Translations under genes and position numbers: made by a program
Assembly: GCF_000196015.1 (NCBI RefSeq)
Contig: NC_007973.1
Location: 124,001-188,000, forward strand
From: Cupriavidus metallidurans CH34
GTDB taxonomy: Bacteria > Pseudomonadota > Gammaproteobacteria > Burkholderiales > Burkholderiaceae
Reading direction: 5' to 3'
DNA: 64,000 nt
Shown: positions 1 to 8,182 of the stretch, piece after piece
How positions within the stretch are numbered: position 1 is the first letter of the stretch
Layout of the letters: each line of letters begins with the position of its first letter
Notes under the pieces: generated by a model
Databases searched by the model: none
What the model was told of the DNA's origin: nothing
The model's input: only the letters and a program-made list of their open reading frames with translations

Positions 1-744
1 AAGGCTGAAAAGCTGATGGACCTTGAGGCCGTGCTCGACGCCGCCAAGGCGGCCAAGGCCAACGGCGCCACGCGCTTCTGCATGGGCGCGGCATGGCGCG
101 AGCCGAAGGAACGCCACCTCGAGCCCGTGATCGACATGGTGCGCGAGGTCAAGGCGATGGGCCTGGAAACCTGCGTGACGCTGGGGATGCTCAAGGCCGA
201 ACAGGCGCAGCGTCTGAAGGACGCGGGCCTCGACTACTACAACCACAACCTCGATACCTCGCCCGAGTTCTACGGCAAGATCATCACCACGCGCACGTAC
301 CAGGATCGGCTGGACACCATCGGCCATGTGCGCGAAGCCGGCATCAACGTCTGCTGTGGCGGCATCGTCGGCATGGGCGAAGCCCGAGAGGCGCGTGCCG
401 GCCTGATCGCGCAACTGGCCAATATGGACCCGTACCCGGAGTCGGTGCCCATCAACAACCTGGTACAGGTGGAAGGCACGCCGCTGGCGGGCACCGAGGC
501 GCTGGACCCGTTCGAGTTTGTCCGCACGATCGCGGTGGCGCGTATCACGATGCCGCGCGCGATGGTGCGTCTGTCCGCTGGCCGCGAAGCCATGGATGAG
601 GCGCTGCAGGCACTGTGCTTCATGGCCGGCGCGAACTCGATCTTCTACGGCGAGAAGCTGCTGACCACCGGCAATCCCCAGGCTGACCGCGACCGCGCGC
701 TGCTGGCGCGTCTGGATATCCGCGCCGAGGGCTACGCGGGGTAA
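1..744 (+). CDS. bioB: Biotin synthase BioB, 3' part (5' end outside window)
   Basis: Radical SAM enzyme that inserts sulfur into dethiobiotin, the last step of biotin synthesis in the cytosol. The reading frame is open from base 1, so the start and the N-terminal CxxxCxxC cluster that binds [4Fe-4S]/SAM lie outside the window; 247 residues are visible. The [2Fe-2S] ligand motifs of the family can be read in order: [23 protein letters not shown], and the arginine of VRLSAGRE near the C-terminus. Family identity is very clear. A strong hairpin follows the stop codon. Confidence 0.97.
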   Translation, partial: KAEKLMDLEAVLDAAKAAKANGATRFCMGAAWREPKERHLEPVIDMVREVKAMGLETCVTLGMLKAEQAQRLKDAGLDYYNHNLDTSPEFYGKIITTRTYQDRLDTIGHVREAGINVCCGGIVGMGEAREARAGLIAQLANMDPYPESVPINNLVQVEGTPLAGTEALDPFEFVRTIAVARITMPRAMVRLSAGREAMDEALQALCFMAGANSIFYGEKLLTTGNPQADRDRALLARLDIRAEGYAG

Positions 745-752
745 GCTGCCCT

Positions 753-787
753 GGCACCTGTTTTCCACAACGTGGGAAACAGGTGCC
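753..787. terminator. Strong hairpin after bioB
   Basis: The arms ggcacctgttt and aaacaggtgcc are exact complements, extended inward by further pairs (ttCC/GGga). It starts 8 bases after the bioB stop. There is no T-run after it, so it may be an RNA-stability or Rho-assisted 3' end rather than a classical intrinsic terminator. Confidence 0.5.
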
Positions 788-893
788 TCCCATCGATCCG
801 CCATGCGGAACGCGCTTCCGCAATCCAACCGCTGGCCCGCGACCTCTGCCAAAATACTTCATCCCATCCCCCAAAAAGAAAACTGGAGTCGAG

Positions 894-1835
894 ATGAAGT
901 TGCAGCTGTACGTGCCGGATGGCCGCTATGCCCCGTGGATCGATGGTTTCGCCGAAGTACTGCCGGAAGCGCAGTGCGTGACCTGGGAAGACAGCCAGGG
1001 CCAGTCCGTGGACTACGCAGTGGTGTGGCGTCCGCCGGTGGAAATGCTGCGCGGCCGTACCGATCTCAAGGCCATCTTCAATCTCGGCGCTGGTGTCGAC
1101 GGTATCCTGAAGCTGAATGCCCAGCATCCCGATGCCCTGCCGGCCGGCGTGCCGATCATCCGGCTCGATGACGCCGGCATGGCGGCCCAGATGGCCGAGT
1201 ACGTCACGGCCGCCGTGCTGCGTTACTTCCGCCGGCTCGATGTGTACGACGCGCAGGAACGCGCCGGCACGTGGAAATTCCAGAAACCGCATCGTCGTGC
1301 CGATTTCACGATCGGCGTGATGGGTGTTGGCACGCTCGGCGCCCATATCGCCCGCACGCTGGCTGGCTTCGGCTTCCCGGTGCGCGGATGGAGCCGCTCG
1401 CCGAAGACGGTGGACGGCGTGCAATCGTTCCACGGTGAAGACGGGCAGGCCGCCTTCCTCGATGGCTTGCGCGTGCTGGTCAACGTGCTGCCGCTGACGC
1501 CCGAGACCCAGGACATCATCGACACGGGCCTGCTGCATCGCCTGGCGCACGGCGCCTACCTGATCAACGTGGCGCGCGGCCAGCACCTCGTGGAAGAGGA
1601 TCTGCTCGCCGCCGTGCGTGAAGGACAGATCGCGGGTGCCACGCTTGACGTGTTCCGCACCGAGCCGCTGCCTGCCGATCATCCATACTGGCAGGAGCCG
1701 CGCATCACGATCACGCCGCACATCTCGGCGCTGACGCTGCGCGAGGACAGCATTGCGCAGATCGCCGGCAAGATCCGCCTGCTCGAGTCGGGCAAGCCGA
1801 TCGCCGGCGTGGTGGACCTGCAGCGCGGCTACTAG
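894..1835 (+). CDS. ghrA: Glyoxylate/hydroxypyruvate reductase A-like 2-hydroxyacid dehydrogenase
   Basis: NAD(P)H-dependent reductase of the D-2-hydroxyacid dehydrogenase superfamily, 313 residues, the size of E. coli GhrA. It probably reduces glyoxylate and hydroxypyruvate in the cytosol. Visible features are the Rossmann motif GVMGVGTLGAHIA near residue 145, the substrate arginine in NVARGQHLVEEDLL, and the acidic and histidine catalytic residues around FRTEPLPADHPYW and TPHISAL. I chose the ATG at 894 because ggag precedes it at good spacing; the frame is open further upstream but without family-like sequence. The exact substrate within the superfamily is inferred. Confidence 0.85.
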   Translation: MKLQLYVPDGRYAPWIDGFAEVLPEAQCVTWEDSQGQSVDYAVVWRPPVEMLRGRTDLKAIFNLGAGVDGILKLNAQHPDALPAGVPIIRLDDAGMAAQMAEYVTAAVLRYFRRLDVYDAQERAGTWKFQKPHRRADFTIGVMGVGTLGAHIARTLAGFGFPVRGWSRSPKTVDGVQSFHGEDGQAAFLDGLRVLVNVLPLTPETQDIIDTGLLHRLAHGAYLINVARGQHLVEEDLLAAVREGQIAGATLDVFRTEPLPADHPYWQEPRITITPHISALTLREDSIAQIAGKIRLLESGKPIAGVVDLQRGY

Positions 1836-1869
1836 ACCGCGACGCGCCCAGACAAAGGAGACACGATCC

Positions 1870-2367
1870 ATGAGCGAGAGCCCCACGCTTCCCGATGCCG
1901 CGCAACGCGTGGCCGATCTGTTGGTCGGCATCGGCCACGACCGCCCCGTGGTGATGCTGCCGGCCACCGGCAAGACCTCGGCGGAAGCGGCTGCCGGTCT
2001 GGGCTGCACCGTGGCCGAGATCGCGAAGTCCATCATCTTCCGCCGCGTGGAAGACGATGTGCCGGTGCTGGTGATCGCCAGCGGCAGCAATCGCGTCGAC
2101 GAGGCCAAGGTGGCGGCGCGCGTGGGCGCGCTGGGCAAGGCCGATGCGAAGTTCGTGCGCGAGAAGACCGGCTACGCGATTGGCGGTGTCTGCCCGATCG
2201 GGCACGCCGTCGCACCCGTGATGTTGCTCGATCAGGACCTGTTCCAGTACGACAGCGTGTGGGCAGCAGCGGGACATCCGCATGCCGTCTTCAACCTGAC
2301 GCCGCAACAGCTTCAGGCGATGACCGGAGCGGAAGTCGCGGACGTGGCCCAGGTGACTTCGGCATGA
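1870..2367 (+). CDS. YbaK/EbsC-family aminoacyl-tRNA deacylase
   Basis: 165-residue YbaK/ProX-like protein. Members hydrolyse mischarged Cys-tRNA(Pro) or related tRNAs as free-standing editing domains. The stretch GCTVAEIAKSIIFR and the lysine followed by GYAIGGVCPIGHA match the family core, including the G-G-[VI]-x-P-[IF]-G-H motif. It lies 34 bases downstream of the reductase with aaaggag before the ATG. Its last bases overlap the next start as ATGA, so translation of the two is probably coupled. Which tRNA it edits cannot be read from sequence. Confidence 0.85.
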   Translation: MSESPTLPDAAQRVADLLVGIGHDRPVVMLPATGKTSAEAAAGLGCTVAEIAKSIIFRRVEDDVPVLVIASGSNRVDEAKVAARVGALGKADAKFVREKTGYAIGGVCPIGHAVAPVMLLDQDLFQYDSVWAAAGHPHAVFNLTPQQLQAMTGAEVADVAQVTSA

Positions 2368-2618
2368 CCGCCGCGCAACGCCGTCTGCTGGCCGATCTGG
2401 TACGTGGCGCTGCCGCGGCACAGATCGTCGCGCCGGTGCCGTCGCCCTGCCGCAACGTCTGCAAGATGGACGCGGCCAGCGGCTATTGCGAAGGTTGCCT
2501 CCGCACGATTCCGGAGATCGCGGGTTGGTCGAAGGCCGATGACGAGGAACGCCGCCGCATCTGGGCCCTGCTGCCCGCGCGCGTGCCGCGCCTGTGCGCC
2601 GCGGGGAGCGAAGCATGA
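2364..2618 (+). CDS. DUF1289 small cysteine-rich protein
   Basis: 84-residue protein with the DUF1289 pattern: CRNVCKMD followed by a CEGCLRTIPEIAGW block. These conserved cysteines suggest a metal or iron-sulfur site, but the family function is unknown. It overlaps the preceding deacylase by four bases (ATGA) and the next gene by four bases (ATGA), so the three genes are translated as a tight operon. The first 28 residues before the cysteines are alanine-rich and not informative. Confidence 0.85.
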   Translation: MTAAQRRLLADLVRGAAAAQIVAPVPSPCRNVCKMDAASGYCEGCLRTIPEIAGWSKADDEERRRIWALLPARVPRLCAAGSEA

Positions 2619-3544
2619 GCACGCCTCCGCTGCTGCCATCGACGATGCGCGTGTTCGAACGCGGCTGGCTATCGGCAAACAACATCCTGTTCATTGACGA
2701 TGCCACCGGGGAGTCGGCGCTCGTCGATACGGGCTACGTCACACACGCAGCGCAGACCGAGGCGCTCGTGGCGGCAGCGCTCGATGGCCGGCCGCTGACT
2801 CATATCATCAACACGCATCTGCACTCCGACCATTGCGGCGGCAACGCGGCATTGCAGGCACGCTGGCAGCCCCGCACGGCGATTCCGGCGGCGGAGGCAG
2901 CGGCGGTCGCTTCCTGGGACCATGTCGCGCTGTCGTTCGATGCCACGGGCCAGCAGTGCGCGCGCTTCGGCTTCGATGCCTTGCTGCACGATGGGGACCG
3001 CCTGCGGCTCGGTGGGATCGACTGGGACGTAGTGGCTGCTCCGGGCCATGATCCACACGCGGTGATGCTGTTCGCGCCGTCGCACGGCATCCTGATTTCT
3101 GGCGATGCGCTCTGGGAAAGCGGCTTCGGCGTGATCTTTCCGGAGCTCGATGGCGAGAGCGGCTTCGTCGAGCAGGCCGCGGTGCTCGAGCGCATCGCGG
3201 CGCTCGATGCGCGCATCGTGATCCCCGGACACGGGCGGCCGTTTGACGATGTGACGGGCGCCATCTCGCACGCCAGAAGCCGGCTCGACTACCTGCAAGG
3301 CGATGGCGTGCGCAATGCCACCCACGCCGTGCGCGTGCTCGTGAAATTCAAGCTGCTGGAACTGCAGGCGGTCTCGCGCGAGGCGCTGTTCGCGTGGATG
3401 CGCGACACGCCGCTGATGCAGCGCATTCACGCACGCTTCATGGCGGGGCAATCCATCGAGGATGTGTTCGACCAGACGTTGCGCGCGCTGGCCAAGGCGG
3501 GTGCGCTGACGACCGAAGGCGATCAGGTCCGCAACCAGGACTGA
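2615..3544 (+). CDS. MBL-fold metallo-hydrolase
   Basis: 309-residue metallo-beta-lactamase-fold hydrolase. The metal-binding motif reads THLHSDHCGGN near residue 68. Downstream metal ligands are GHDPHAV, the aspartate of SGDALW and the histidine of IPGHGRPF. The C-terminal ~90 residues form an extra helical domain of the type found in glyoxalase-II-like and LACTB2-like members. Substrate is unknown. It overlaps DUF1289 (ATGA) and precedes the acetyltransferase by two bases, so it belongs to the same operon. Confidence 0.85.
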   Translation: MSTPPLLPSTMRVFERGWLSANNILFIDDATGESALVDTGYVTHAAQTEALVAAALDGRPLTHIINTHLHSDHCGGNAALQARWQPRTAIPAAEAAAVASWDHVALSFDATGQQCARFGFDALLHDGDRLRLGGIDWDVVAAPGHDPHAVMLFAPSHGILISGDALWESGFGVIFPELDGESGFVEQAAVLERIAALDARIVIPGHGRPFDDVTGAISHARSRLDYLQGDGVRNATHAVRVLVKFKLLELQAVSREALFAWMRDTPLMQRIHARFMAGQSIEDVFDQTLRALAKAGALTTEGDQVRNQD

Positions 3545-3546
3545 GA

Positions 3547-4098
3547 ATGCAGCCGCTGCGGGGCAAGGACTTCCTGTTGCGACCGTTCCGCGCCAGCGAC
3601 GTGGACCCGTTCGTTGCCGCCGTGCGGGAGTCCATGGGCACCGTGGGCGCGTGGATGCCGTGGGCGCACCCGGACTACAACACGCTCGATGCGCAGGAGT
3701 GGTTCGCGCGCTGCGAGACGTGCATGGAAGAGGGCAGCGCGTATGACGTCGGCGTGTTCTCGGCCGACGGGCGCACGCTGTACGGTGGCGTGGCCATCAA
3801 CCAGATCCGTCGCGAGGACAACCTTGGCAATCTCGGTTACTGGATTCGCCAGAGCCATCAGCGGCAGGGCCTGGCGTCGGGCGCGGCAACGATGATGGCT
3901 TGCCACGGATTCCACGCGCTGGGCCTCACGCGGATCGAGATCGTGGCAGCCGAGACCAACCTCGCAAGCCGCGGCGTCGCCGAGAAGATCGGTGCAGCGT
4001 TCGAATGCATCGCCCGTAACCGCCTGATCCTGGGCGGCCGGCCCGTGGCGGCCGCCGTGTATTCGCTCGTGCCCGAGTCATTTGATTTCAGCCGATAG
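3547..4098 (+). CDS. GNAT acetyltransferase, RimJ/RimL-like
   Basis: 183-residue GNAT protein of the ribosomal-protein-serine/alanine acetyltransferase type (Acetyltransf_3). Typical features are the N-terminal LLRPFRASDVDPF, the GYWIRQSHQRQGLASGAA segment that carries the acetyl-CoA-binding R/Q-x-x-G-x-A-like loop, and the LTRIEIVAAETNLASRGVAEKIG block. The ATG lies two bases after the hydrolase stop. The acceptor is unknown; an N-terminal or small-molecule amine is likely from the family. A hairpin terminator follows. Confidence 0.85.
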   Translation: MQPLRGKDFLLRPFRASDVDPFVAAVRESMGTVGAWMPWAHPDYNTLDAQEWFARCETCMEEGSAYDVGVFSADGRTLYGGVAINQIRREDNLGNLGYWIRQSHQRQGLASGAATMMACHGFHALGLTRIEIVAAETNLASRGVAEKIGAAFECIARNRLILGGRPVAAAVYSLVPESFDFSR

Positions 4099-4111
4099 CC
4101 GTCGTTATGCG

Positions 4112-4141
4112 CGCCCCTCCCCCGTGAGAGGGAGAGGGGCG
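4112..4141. terminator. Hairpin between convergent GNAT and TonB receptor genes
   Basis: Arms cgcccctccccc and gggagaggggcg pair with one mismatch around a gtgaga loop, followed by gtttcc. It sits between convergent stop codons and probably ends transcription from both sides. Confidence 0.6.
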
Positions 4142-4152
4142 TTTCCAGATCG

Positions 4153-6312
4153 TCAGAACATCGTCCGCATTCCGATCTTGACGCTGCGACCCGGCAGCGG
4201 CGCGATGTCGCGCAGGATCGACGTGGCGCTGCGGGCTTCCGTATTGGTCAGGTTGTCGCCGCGGAGGTAGAGCAGCGTCTGGGTACCCGACACCTTGAGC
4301 TTGTATGTCAGCGATACGCCCAGCATCGTGTATGCGTCGGTCGGCGTGTCGCCGGTCGGCACGCGGGTCTGGCGCGCGTTCCAGTCCACATTGATGCGCG
4401 CGCCCCACGGGCCGGCCGCATAGACCAGCGATCCACCCAGGCGCAGCGGTGCCAGTCGCGGCAGTGGCTCGCCGTTGTTGCGGTTTTCGCCATGCACGTA
4501 GTCGGCGCGGGCCTCGAAGTCGAGGGTGTCGCCGGTGGTCAGCATCTTCTGCAGCAGGCGCGTCTTGCCTTCCGCCTCGAAGCCATACAGCGTGGCTGGC
4601 ACGCCCGCGTACTGCAGGACAGGTAGCGCGCCGTCGCTGCCGGCCGTCACGACATTGCCTTCGGCGTCGCGGAACGTGCCCGTGTTCAGCAGGGCAAGGT
4701 AGTTCTGGAAGCGGCTGTAGTAGCCCGACACGCTGCCGCTATGATCCCCTTGCTTGAAGCGCATGCCGAGGTCGATCGACGTGGCGCGTTCCTTGTTCGC
4801 ATTCGGGTCGCCGATTTCGTAGGCGTTGGTGGCCAGGTGCGGACCGTTGGCGTACAGCTCGTAGAACGTTGGCGCGCGCTCGGTGTACGACAGGTTCGAC
4901 GTGACCGTCCAGATCGGATTGAGCTTGTACAGCAGCCCGGCCGACGCGCTGCCCGCGTTGAAGCTGCGGTTGTCGTCGGTGAAGCGATCGTTGCCGTTGG
5001 CGCTGGCCTTGACGCTGCTGTGGTCGATGCGGCCGCCAAGGTTGAGCTTGAGATCGCCCGACGAAATCAGCGGCAGTTCCTCGAAGACGAAGAGCGCGGC
5101 GTTGTCGGTGGTGGTGCTCGGGACGAAGGCTTCCTCTCCCAGCGCCGAGAAATCGGAATGGCCGAACTGCGTGCCGATCACGCCGCTCATATTGCCGATC
5201 TTGCCGTGCGTGGCCTCGATGCGCGTATCCCAGCCACGGTTCTTGAACGTCGTGCCGGTCACGCCGTCTTCGATTTCGCGGTGTTCGTAGTCGGTGTAGT
5301 TGAAGCTGCCCTTCACCGATTCGATGATGCCGTTGGTATTGCCGGCCAGATTGCGCGCCTCGCCCGCCAGGCCGATGCGGTCCTGTCGCATCTTGATGCG
5401 GGCGTCGGCCTCGGCCGGGGTGCCGTAATCGTTGCGGTAGGTCGAGTAGTTGGCGCCGAGGAACCCGTCCGCCCAGGTGTAGGAGCCGCCCATCGAGCCG
5501 CCTTCCTGATGGGAGCTCGTGTTCGGCAGCGTGCCGTAGGCCTCGCTCTCTCCTGCGGGCAGCGGCTGCGTGGCACGCAGGTTGGCGCTGCGCGCGAATC
5601 CGGGGATGCGCAGGTCGCTGGTCTGGCGGACAAAGGCGTCGGCGTGCACGGCGAAAGTGCCATTGCCCGCTTCCAGCAGGCCGCTGGCGTTGCGCCCCTT
5701 GTCGCCACCGATCGTGCCACTGACATCGGCCGCGCCGGATACCCCGGTGACGGGGTCGCGCGGGATGCGATTGTCGATCACATTGACCACGCCGCCCAGT
5801 GCATTGCCGCCGTACATCAGCGCCGCGGGGCCGCGCACCACTTCCACTTTCTCGGCAACCAGCGGGTCGATCGGCACCGCGTGGTCATAGGACAGCGACG
5901 ATGCGTCGAGCGTGGAGCCGCCGCTCTGCAGCAACTTGATGCGGTCGCCATCGAGGCCGCGGATGGAAGGACGGCTCGCGTTCGGACCGAAGTAGGTGGA
6001 GGTGACACCGGGCATGCCGTTCAGCGTCTCGCCAAGCGTGCTGGTCTGGCGCACGGTCAGCGCGTCGCCACCGAGCGTGGAGACGGGCGCGACCATCTCG
6101 TTCAGGTCGCTGCCGAGCGGATTGGCCGTGACCACCACTTCCTTCAGCGTTTGCGGTTGCGGTTGCGGTTGCGTTTGCGGCGCGGCCGGCGCTGCAGCAG
6201 CGTTGTCCTGGGCCATCGCGTGCGAGGCAACGCCGGAAGTGACGATCAGGGCGGCAAGCGCCGCCAGCGGGGTGCGACGCACCGCCGGAATACGGGTGTT
6301 GTTCGAGAACAT
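4153..6312 (-). CDS. TonB-dependent outer-membrane receptor, probable zinc receptor (ZnuD-like)
   Basis: 719-residue outer-membrane receptor. The signal peptide ends at ASHAMAQ (about residue 33), followed by a Gln-Pro repeat linker (QTQPQPQPQT), a TonB-box-like LKEVVVTANPLG, the plug domain with RPSIRGLDGDRIKLL and VEVVRGPAALMYGGNALGG, and a beta-barrel ending in a C-terminal phenylalanine (SVKIGMRTMF). The plug resembles ZnuD-type zinc receptors. Location at the end of an operon with a COG0523 GTPase in a Zur block supports zinc uptake, but the substrate is inferred. The ATG at 6312 gives a clean signal peptide; the frame extends upstream without one. Confidence 0.85.
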   Translation of the reverse strand: MFSNNTRIPAVRRTPLAALAALIVTSGVASHAMAQDNAAAAPAAPQTQPQPQPQTLKEVVVTANPLGSDLNEMVAPVSTLGGDALTVRQTSTLGETLNGMPGVTSTYFGPNASRPSIRGLDGDRIKLLQSGGSTLDASSLSYDHAVPIDPLVAEKVEVVRGPAALMYGGNALGGVVNVIDNRIPRDPVTGVSGAADVSGTIGGDKGRNASGLLEAGNGTFAVHADAFVRQTSDLRIPGFARSANLRATQPLPAGESEAYGTLPNTSSHQEGGSMGGSYTWADGFLGANYSTYRNDYGTPAEADARIKMRQDRIGLAGEARNLAGNTNGIIESVKGSFNYTDYEHREIEDGVTGTTFKNRGWDTRIEATHGKIGNMSGVIGTQFGHSDFSALGEEAFVPSTTTDNAALFVFEELPLISSGDLKLNLGGRIDHSSVKASANGNDRFTDDNRSFNAGSASAGLLYKLNPIWTVTSNLSYTERAPTFYELYANGPHLATNAYEIGDPNANKERATSIDLGMRFKQGDHSGSVSGYYSRFQNYLALLNTGTFRDAEGNVVTAGSDGALPVLQYAGVPATLYGFEAEGKTRLLQKMLTTGDTLDFEARADYVHGENRNNGEPLPRLAPLRLGGSLVYAAGPWGARINVDWNARQTRVPTGDTPTDAYTMLGVSLTYKLKVSGTQTLLYLRGDNLTNTEARSATSILRDIAPLPGRSVKIGMRTMF

Positions 6313-6342
6313 GGCTCGCGATTTTCGTTTTCGTTCATGCGT

Positions 6343-6379
6343 GCGCGGTGCTGCGCGGGCGAGATGCCCGGCACCGCGC
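6343..6379 (-). other. Strong hairpin between DUF2946-like gene and receptor
   Basis: Outer arms gcgcggtgc/gcaccgcgc and inner arms gcgggc/gcccg form a long stem in the 114-base gap upstream of the receptor. There is no T-run. It may be an RNA processing or stability element that sets receptor expression apart from the upstream genes. Confidence 0.45.
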
Positions 6380-6426
6380 CGTGAGGCAGGCGCGAGCGCG
6401 CGGCAAGATACCGCGCCCCCGGCCAA

Positions 6427-6825
6427 TCAGGCGAAAGCGAATGCGGCCGGTGGGGCGCGCGAGCGGAATGGTTGCGCGGACGGCAGGTCCGGCCAGCGCC
6501 AGGCCAGGTTGGCTGGCTTGACCGGCTTGCCGAAGGCGAGCAGCGGCAGTTGGAAGCTGCCGACGTGAATGTCGGCCACGGTTGCGCCGTCGAACAGCAC
6601 GCAGGAGTGAAGGCCGAGCTTCAGGGAAAACGGTTCGGTGTGCGTTGCATCGTCGGACGCCACCGTCAGCGCCGGCTGCGAGGCGTTGGGCAGGCCACCA
6701 TGCAACACGCGGTGGACCAGACCCGCGTGCTGGGCGAGCAGCAGGCACGCGACCAGCCACAGCACGGCCCAAAGGCTCGGGCCGCGCGCGCGCAAGCGAG
6801 AGAGGGTGCAGGACTCAGTGTGCAT
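6427..6825 (-). CDS. Small membrane-associated protein, DUF2946-like
   Basis: 132-residue protein with one hydrophobic N-terminal segment (LWAVLWLVACLLLAQHAGL, about residues 18-36). It is followed by histidines (VHRVLHGG) and a later HSCVLFDGATVAD block, the pattern of DUF2946-type proteins found next to metal-uptake receptors. Its function is not established. The start overlaps the end of the upstream COG0523 GTPase by 11 bases, so the two are coupled, and the receptor follows. A role in handling metal in the periplasm is an inference from this setting and the His/Cys residues. Confidence 0.65.
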   Translation of the reverse strand: MHTESCTLSRLRARGPSLWAVLWLVACLLLAQHAGLVHRVLHGGLPNASQPALTVASDDATHTEPFSLKLGLHSCVLFDGATVADIHVGSFQLPLLAFGKPVKPANLAWRWPDLPSAQPFRSRAPPAAFAFA

Positions 6826-7990
6826 GTCCGCAATCGCACGGCCCGTCGCCATGATCGTGGTCGTGGCCGTGATCATGGTCGTGGTCGTCGTCGAACGCGT
6901 TGCCCCAGTCGGGGAACGGATCGGGGTAGGCCGCCCATGCCTCGGGGCCGGCGGCCATTTCGTCGTCGGTGAGCAGGCACGCATCGAGCTGCGCTTCCAG
7001 CGCGTGCGCGTCGAGATCCAGGCCGATCAGCACCAGTTCCTGGCGACGGTCGCCGTACTCTGCGGGCAGGCCGTCCTCGATCAGATCGGCCTCGATGGCG
7101 GCGCGTGCCGGACCTTCGGGCGGCCATTCTTCGGCGTCGATCGCTGCCCACCATGCACCGGCGGCGCCGGGACGGCACACGCCGCCTGCCTGGCTCCAGT
7201 CGCCGGCGATGTCCATGCGGCTGGCGAGCCAGAACAGACCTTTCGAACGCAGCACGTCGCCATGCTCGCGCATCCATTCGGTATGGATCAGGTCCGCGAA
7301 ACGCTGCGGGTGGAACGGGCGGCGCCGGCGGTAGACCAGCGTCGACACGCCGGCGGCATCGGGCACCGTATCGCCCTGCAGCGCGGCTTGCCAGCCGGCG
7401 GCGTTGGGTGTGGCGTCGATATCGAAGCGTCCGGTATCCAGCACGCGTGCGGCGGGCACTTGGCCGTGGCTCGCGTCGACGATGTCGGCGCGCGGATTGA
7501 GCGCATGGAGCATCACGTGCAGGCGCCCGAGCTGGCCGGCATCGACGAGGTCGATCTTGTTGACGACGAGGACGTCGCATACCTCGACCTGGTCGATCAG
7601 CACATCGACGACCGTACGGTCGTCGTCATCGTGCGCGGCCAGTGCGCGGGCCGACAGAAAGTCGGCGTCGTGGTAGTCCTGCAAGAAGCGGCTGGCGTCG
7701 ATCACCGTGACCAGCGTGTCGAGGTGCCCCACGCTGGTGGTCTCGCCGTGCTCGTCCTCGAAGGCGAAGCCCTCGGCCAGGCCCAGCGGTTCATCGGTGG
7801 CACCGGCTTCGATCACCACATGATCGTACTGGCCGGTCTGGGCCAGCCGTTCGACTTCGGCAAGCAGGTCGCCATGGCTGTCGACCACGGCCACGCGCGC
7901 GCCGGCCTGGGCTTCCAGGTGGCGCAGCACGGTGGTCTTGCCGGCGCCGGTAAATCCGGACAGCACGGTGACGGGCAGACGAACGGCCAT
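6815..7990 (-). CDS. COG0523/CobW-type GTPase lacking the CxCC segment
   Basis: 391-residue G3E-family GTPase with a C-terminal CobW domain. Walker A is GFTGAGKT (residues 12-19), the base-specificity motif NKID is at 144-147, and the last 25 residues are metal-rich (HDHDHGHDHDHGDGPCDCG). The family delivers or senses zinc. Compared with the paralogue at 9191-10282, about 33 residues are missing directly after VAVVDSHG. This is the stretch that should hold switch I (ENEFG) and the GCICC metal motif. The usual ETTG also reads EAGA. The frame is continuous, so this is not a frameshift. A palindromic operator candidate lies 14 bases upstream of the start. Confidence 0.88.
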   Translation of the reverse strand: MAVRLPVTVLSGFTGAGKTTVLRHLEAQAGARVAVVDSHGDLLAEVERLAQTGQYDHVVIEAGATDEPLGLAEGFAFEDEHGETTSVGHLDTLVTVIDASRFLQDYHDADFLSARALAAHDDDDRTVVDVLIDQVEVCDVLVVNKIDLVDAGQLGRLHVMLHALNPRADIVDASHGQVPAARVLDTGRFDIDATPNAAGWQAALQGDTVPDAAGVSTLVYRRRRPFHPQRFADLIHTEWMREHGDVLRSKGLFWLASRMDIAGDWSQAGGVCRPGAAGAWWAAIDAEEWPPEGPARAAIEADLIEDGLPAEYGDRRQELVLIGLDLDAHALEAQLDACLLTDDEMAAGPEAWAAYPDPFPDWGNAFDDDHDHDHGHDHDHGDGPCDCGHAH

Positions 7991-8003
7991 GATGATCGAT
8001 GTT

Positions 8004-8019
8004 GATGCAACAAAGTTGC
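8004..8019. promoter_or_regulatory. Candidate Zur operator upstream of the COG0523-receptor operon
   Basis: The sequence GATGCAAcaaaGTTGC contains the exact inverted repeat GCAAC-aaa-GTTGC. It lies 14 bases upstream of the GTPase start, just downstream of an extended -10-like TGCTACAGT on the minus strand. The same GATGCAA-N4-GTTGC pattern occurs upstream of zur at 10872-10887. Assignment to Zur is inferred from gene context. Confidence 0.55.
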
Positions 8020-8121
8020 GACTGTAGCAGAAAGCCTGCCCCGGGGACAGGCGGTCATTCTGAAATCATTCTGCAATGGTAGTGTCGCAATCGTTACACC
8101 ATCAAGGCAAATACGACTCCG

Positions 8122-8155
8122 GAAAAGAAAAAGCGGCCCGGATCACCGGGCCGCC
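8122..8155 (-). terminator. Intrinsic terminator of dksA
   Basis: On the minus strand the perfect stem gcggcccgg/ccgggccgc closes a four-base loop and is followed by tttttctttt. It sits 28 bases after the dksA stop, separating it from the COG0523 operon. Confidence 0.9.
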
Positions 8156-8182
8156 GAGTTTTCCGCCTCTCGAAGGATCGAA

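Noticed and set aside
732..2138. Long minus-strand open frame opposite ghrA and ybaK
   Set aside because: No family-like sequence, and it lies opposite two clear genes; in GC-rich DNA such antisense frames arise from codon bias.
4741..6384. 547-codon plus-strand frame opposite the TonB receptor
   Set aside because: Low-complexity Arg/Ala/Gly/Val-rich reading, antisense to a full receptor with signal peptide, plug and barrel.
6815..7990. Frameshift or assembly gap as cause of the missing CxCC in the COG0523 GTPase
   Set aside because: The frame is continuous and both flanks align in the same frame, with no remnant of the motif in other frames nearby; a natural in-frame absence is more likely, though relatives should be compared.
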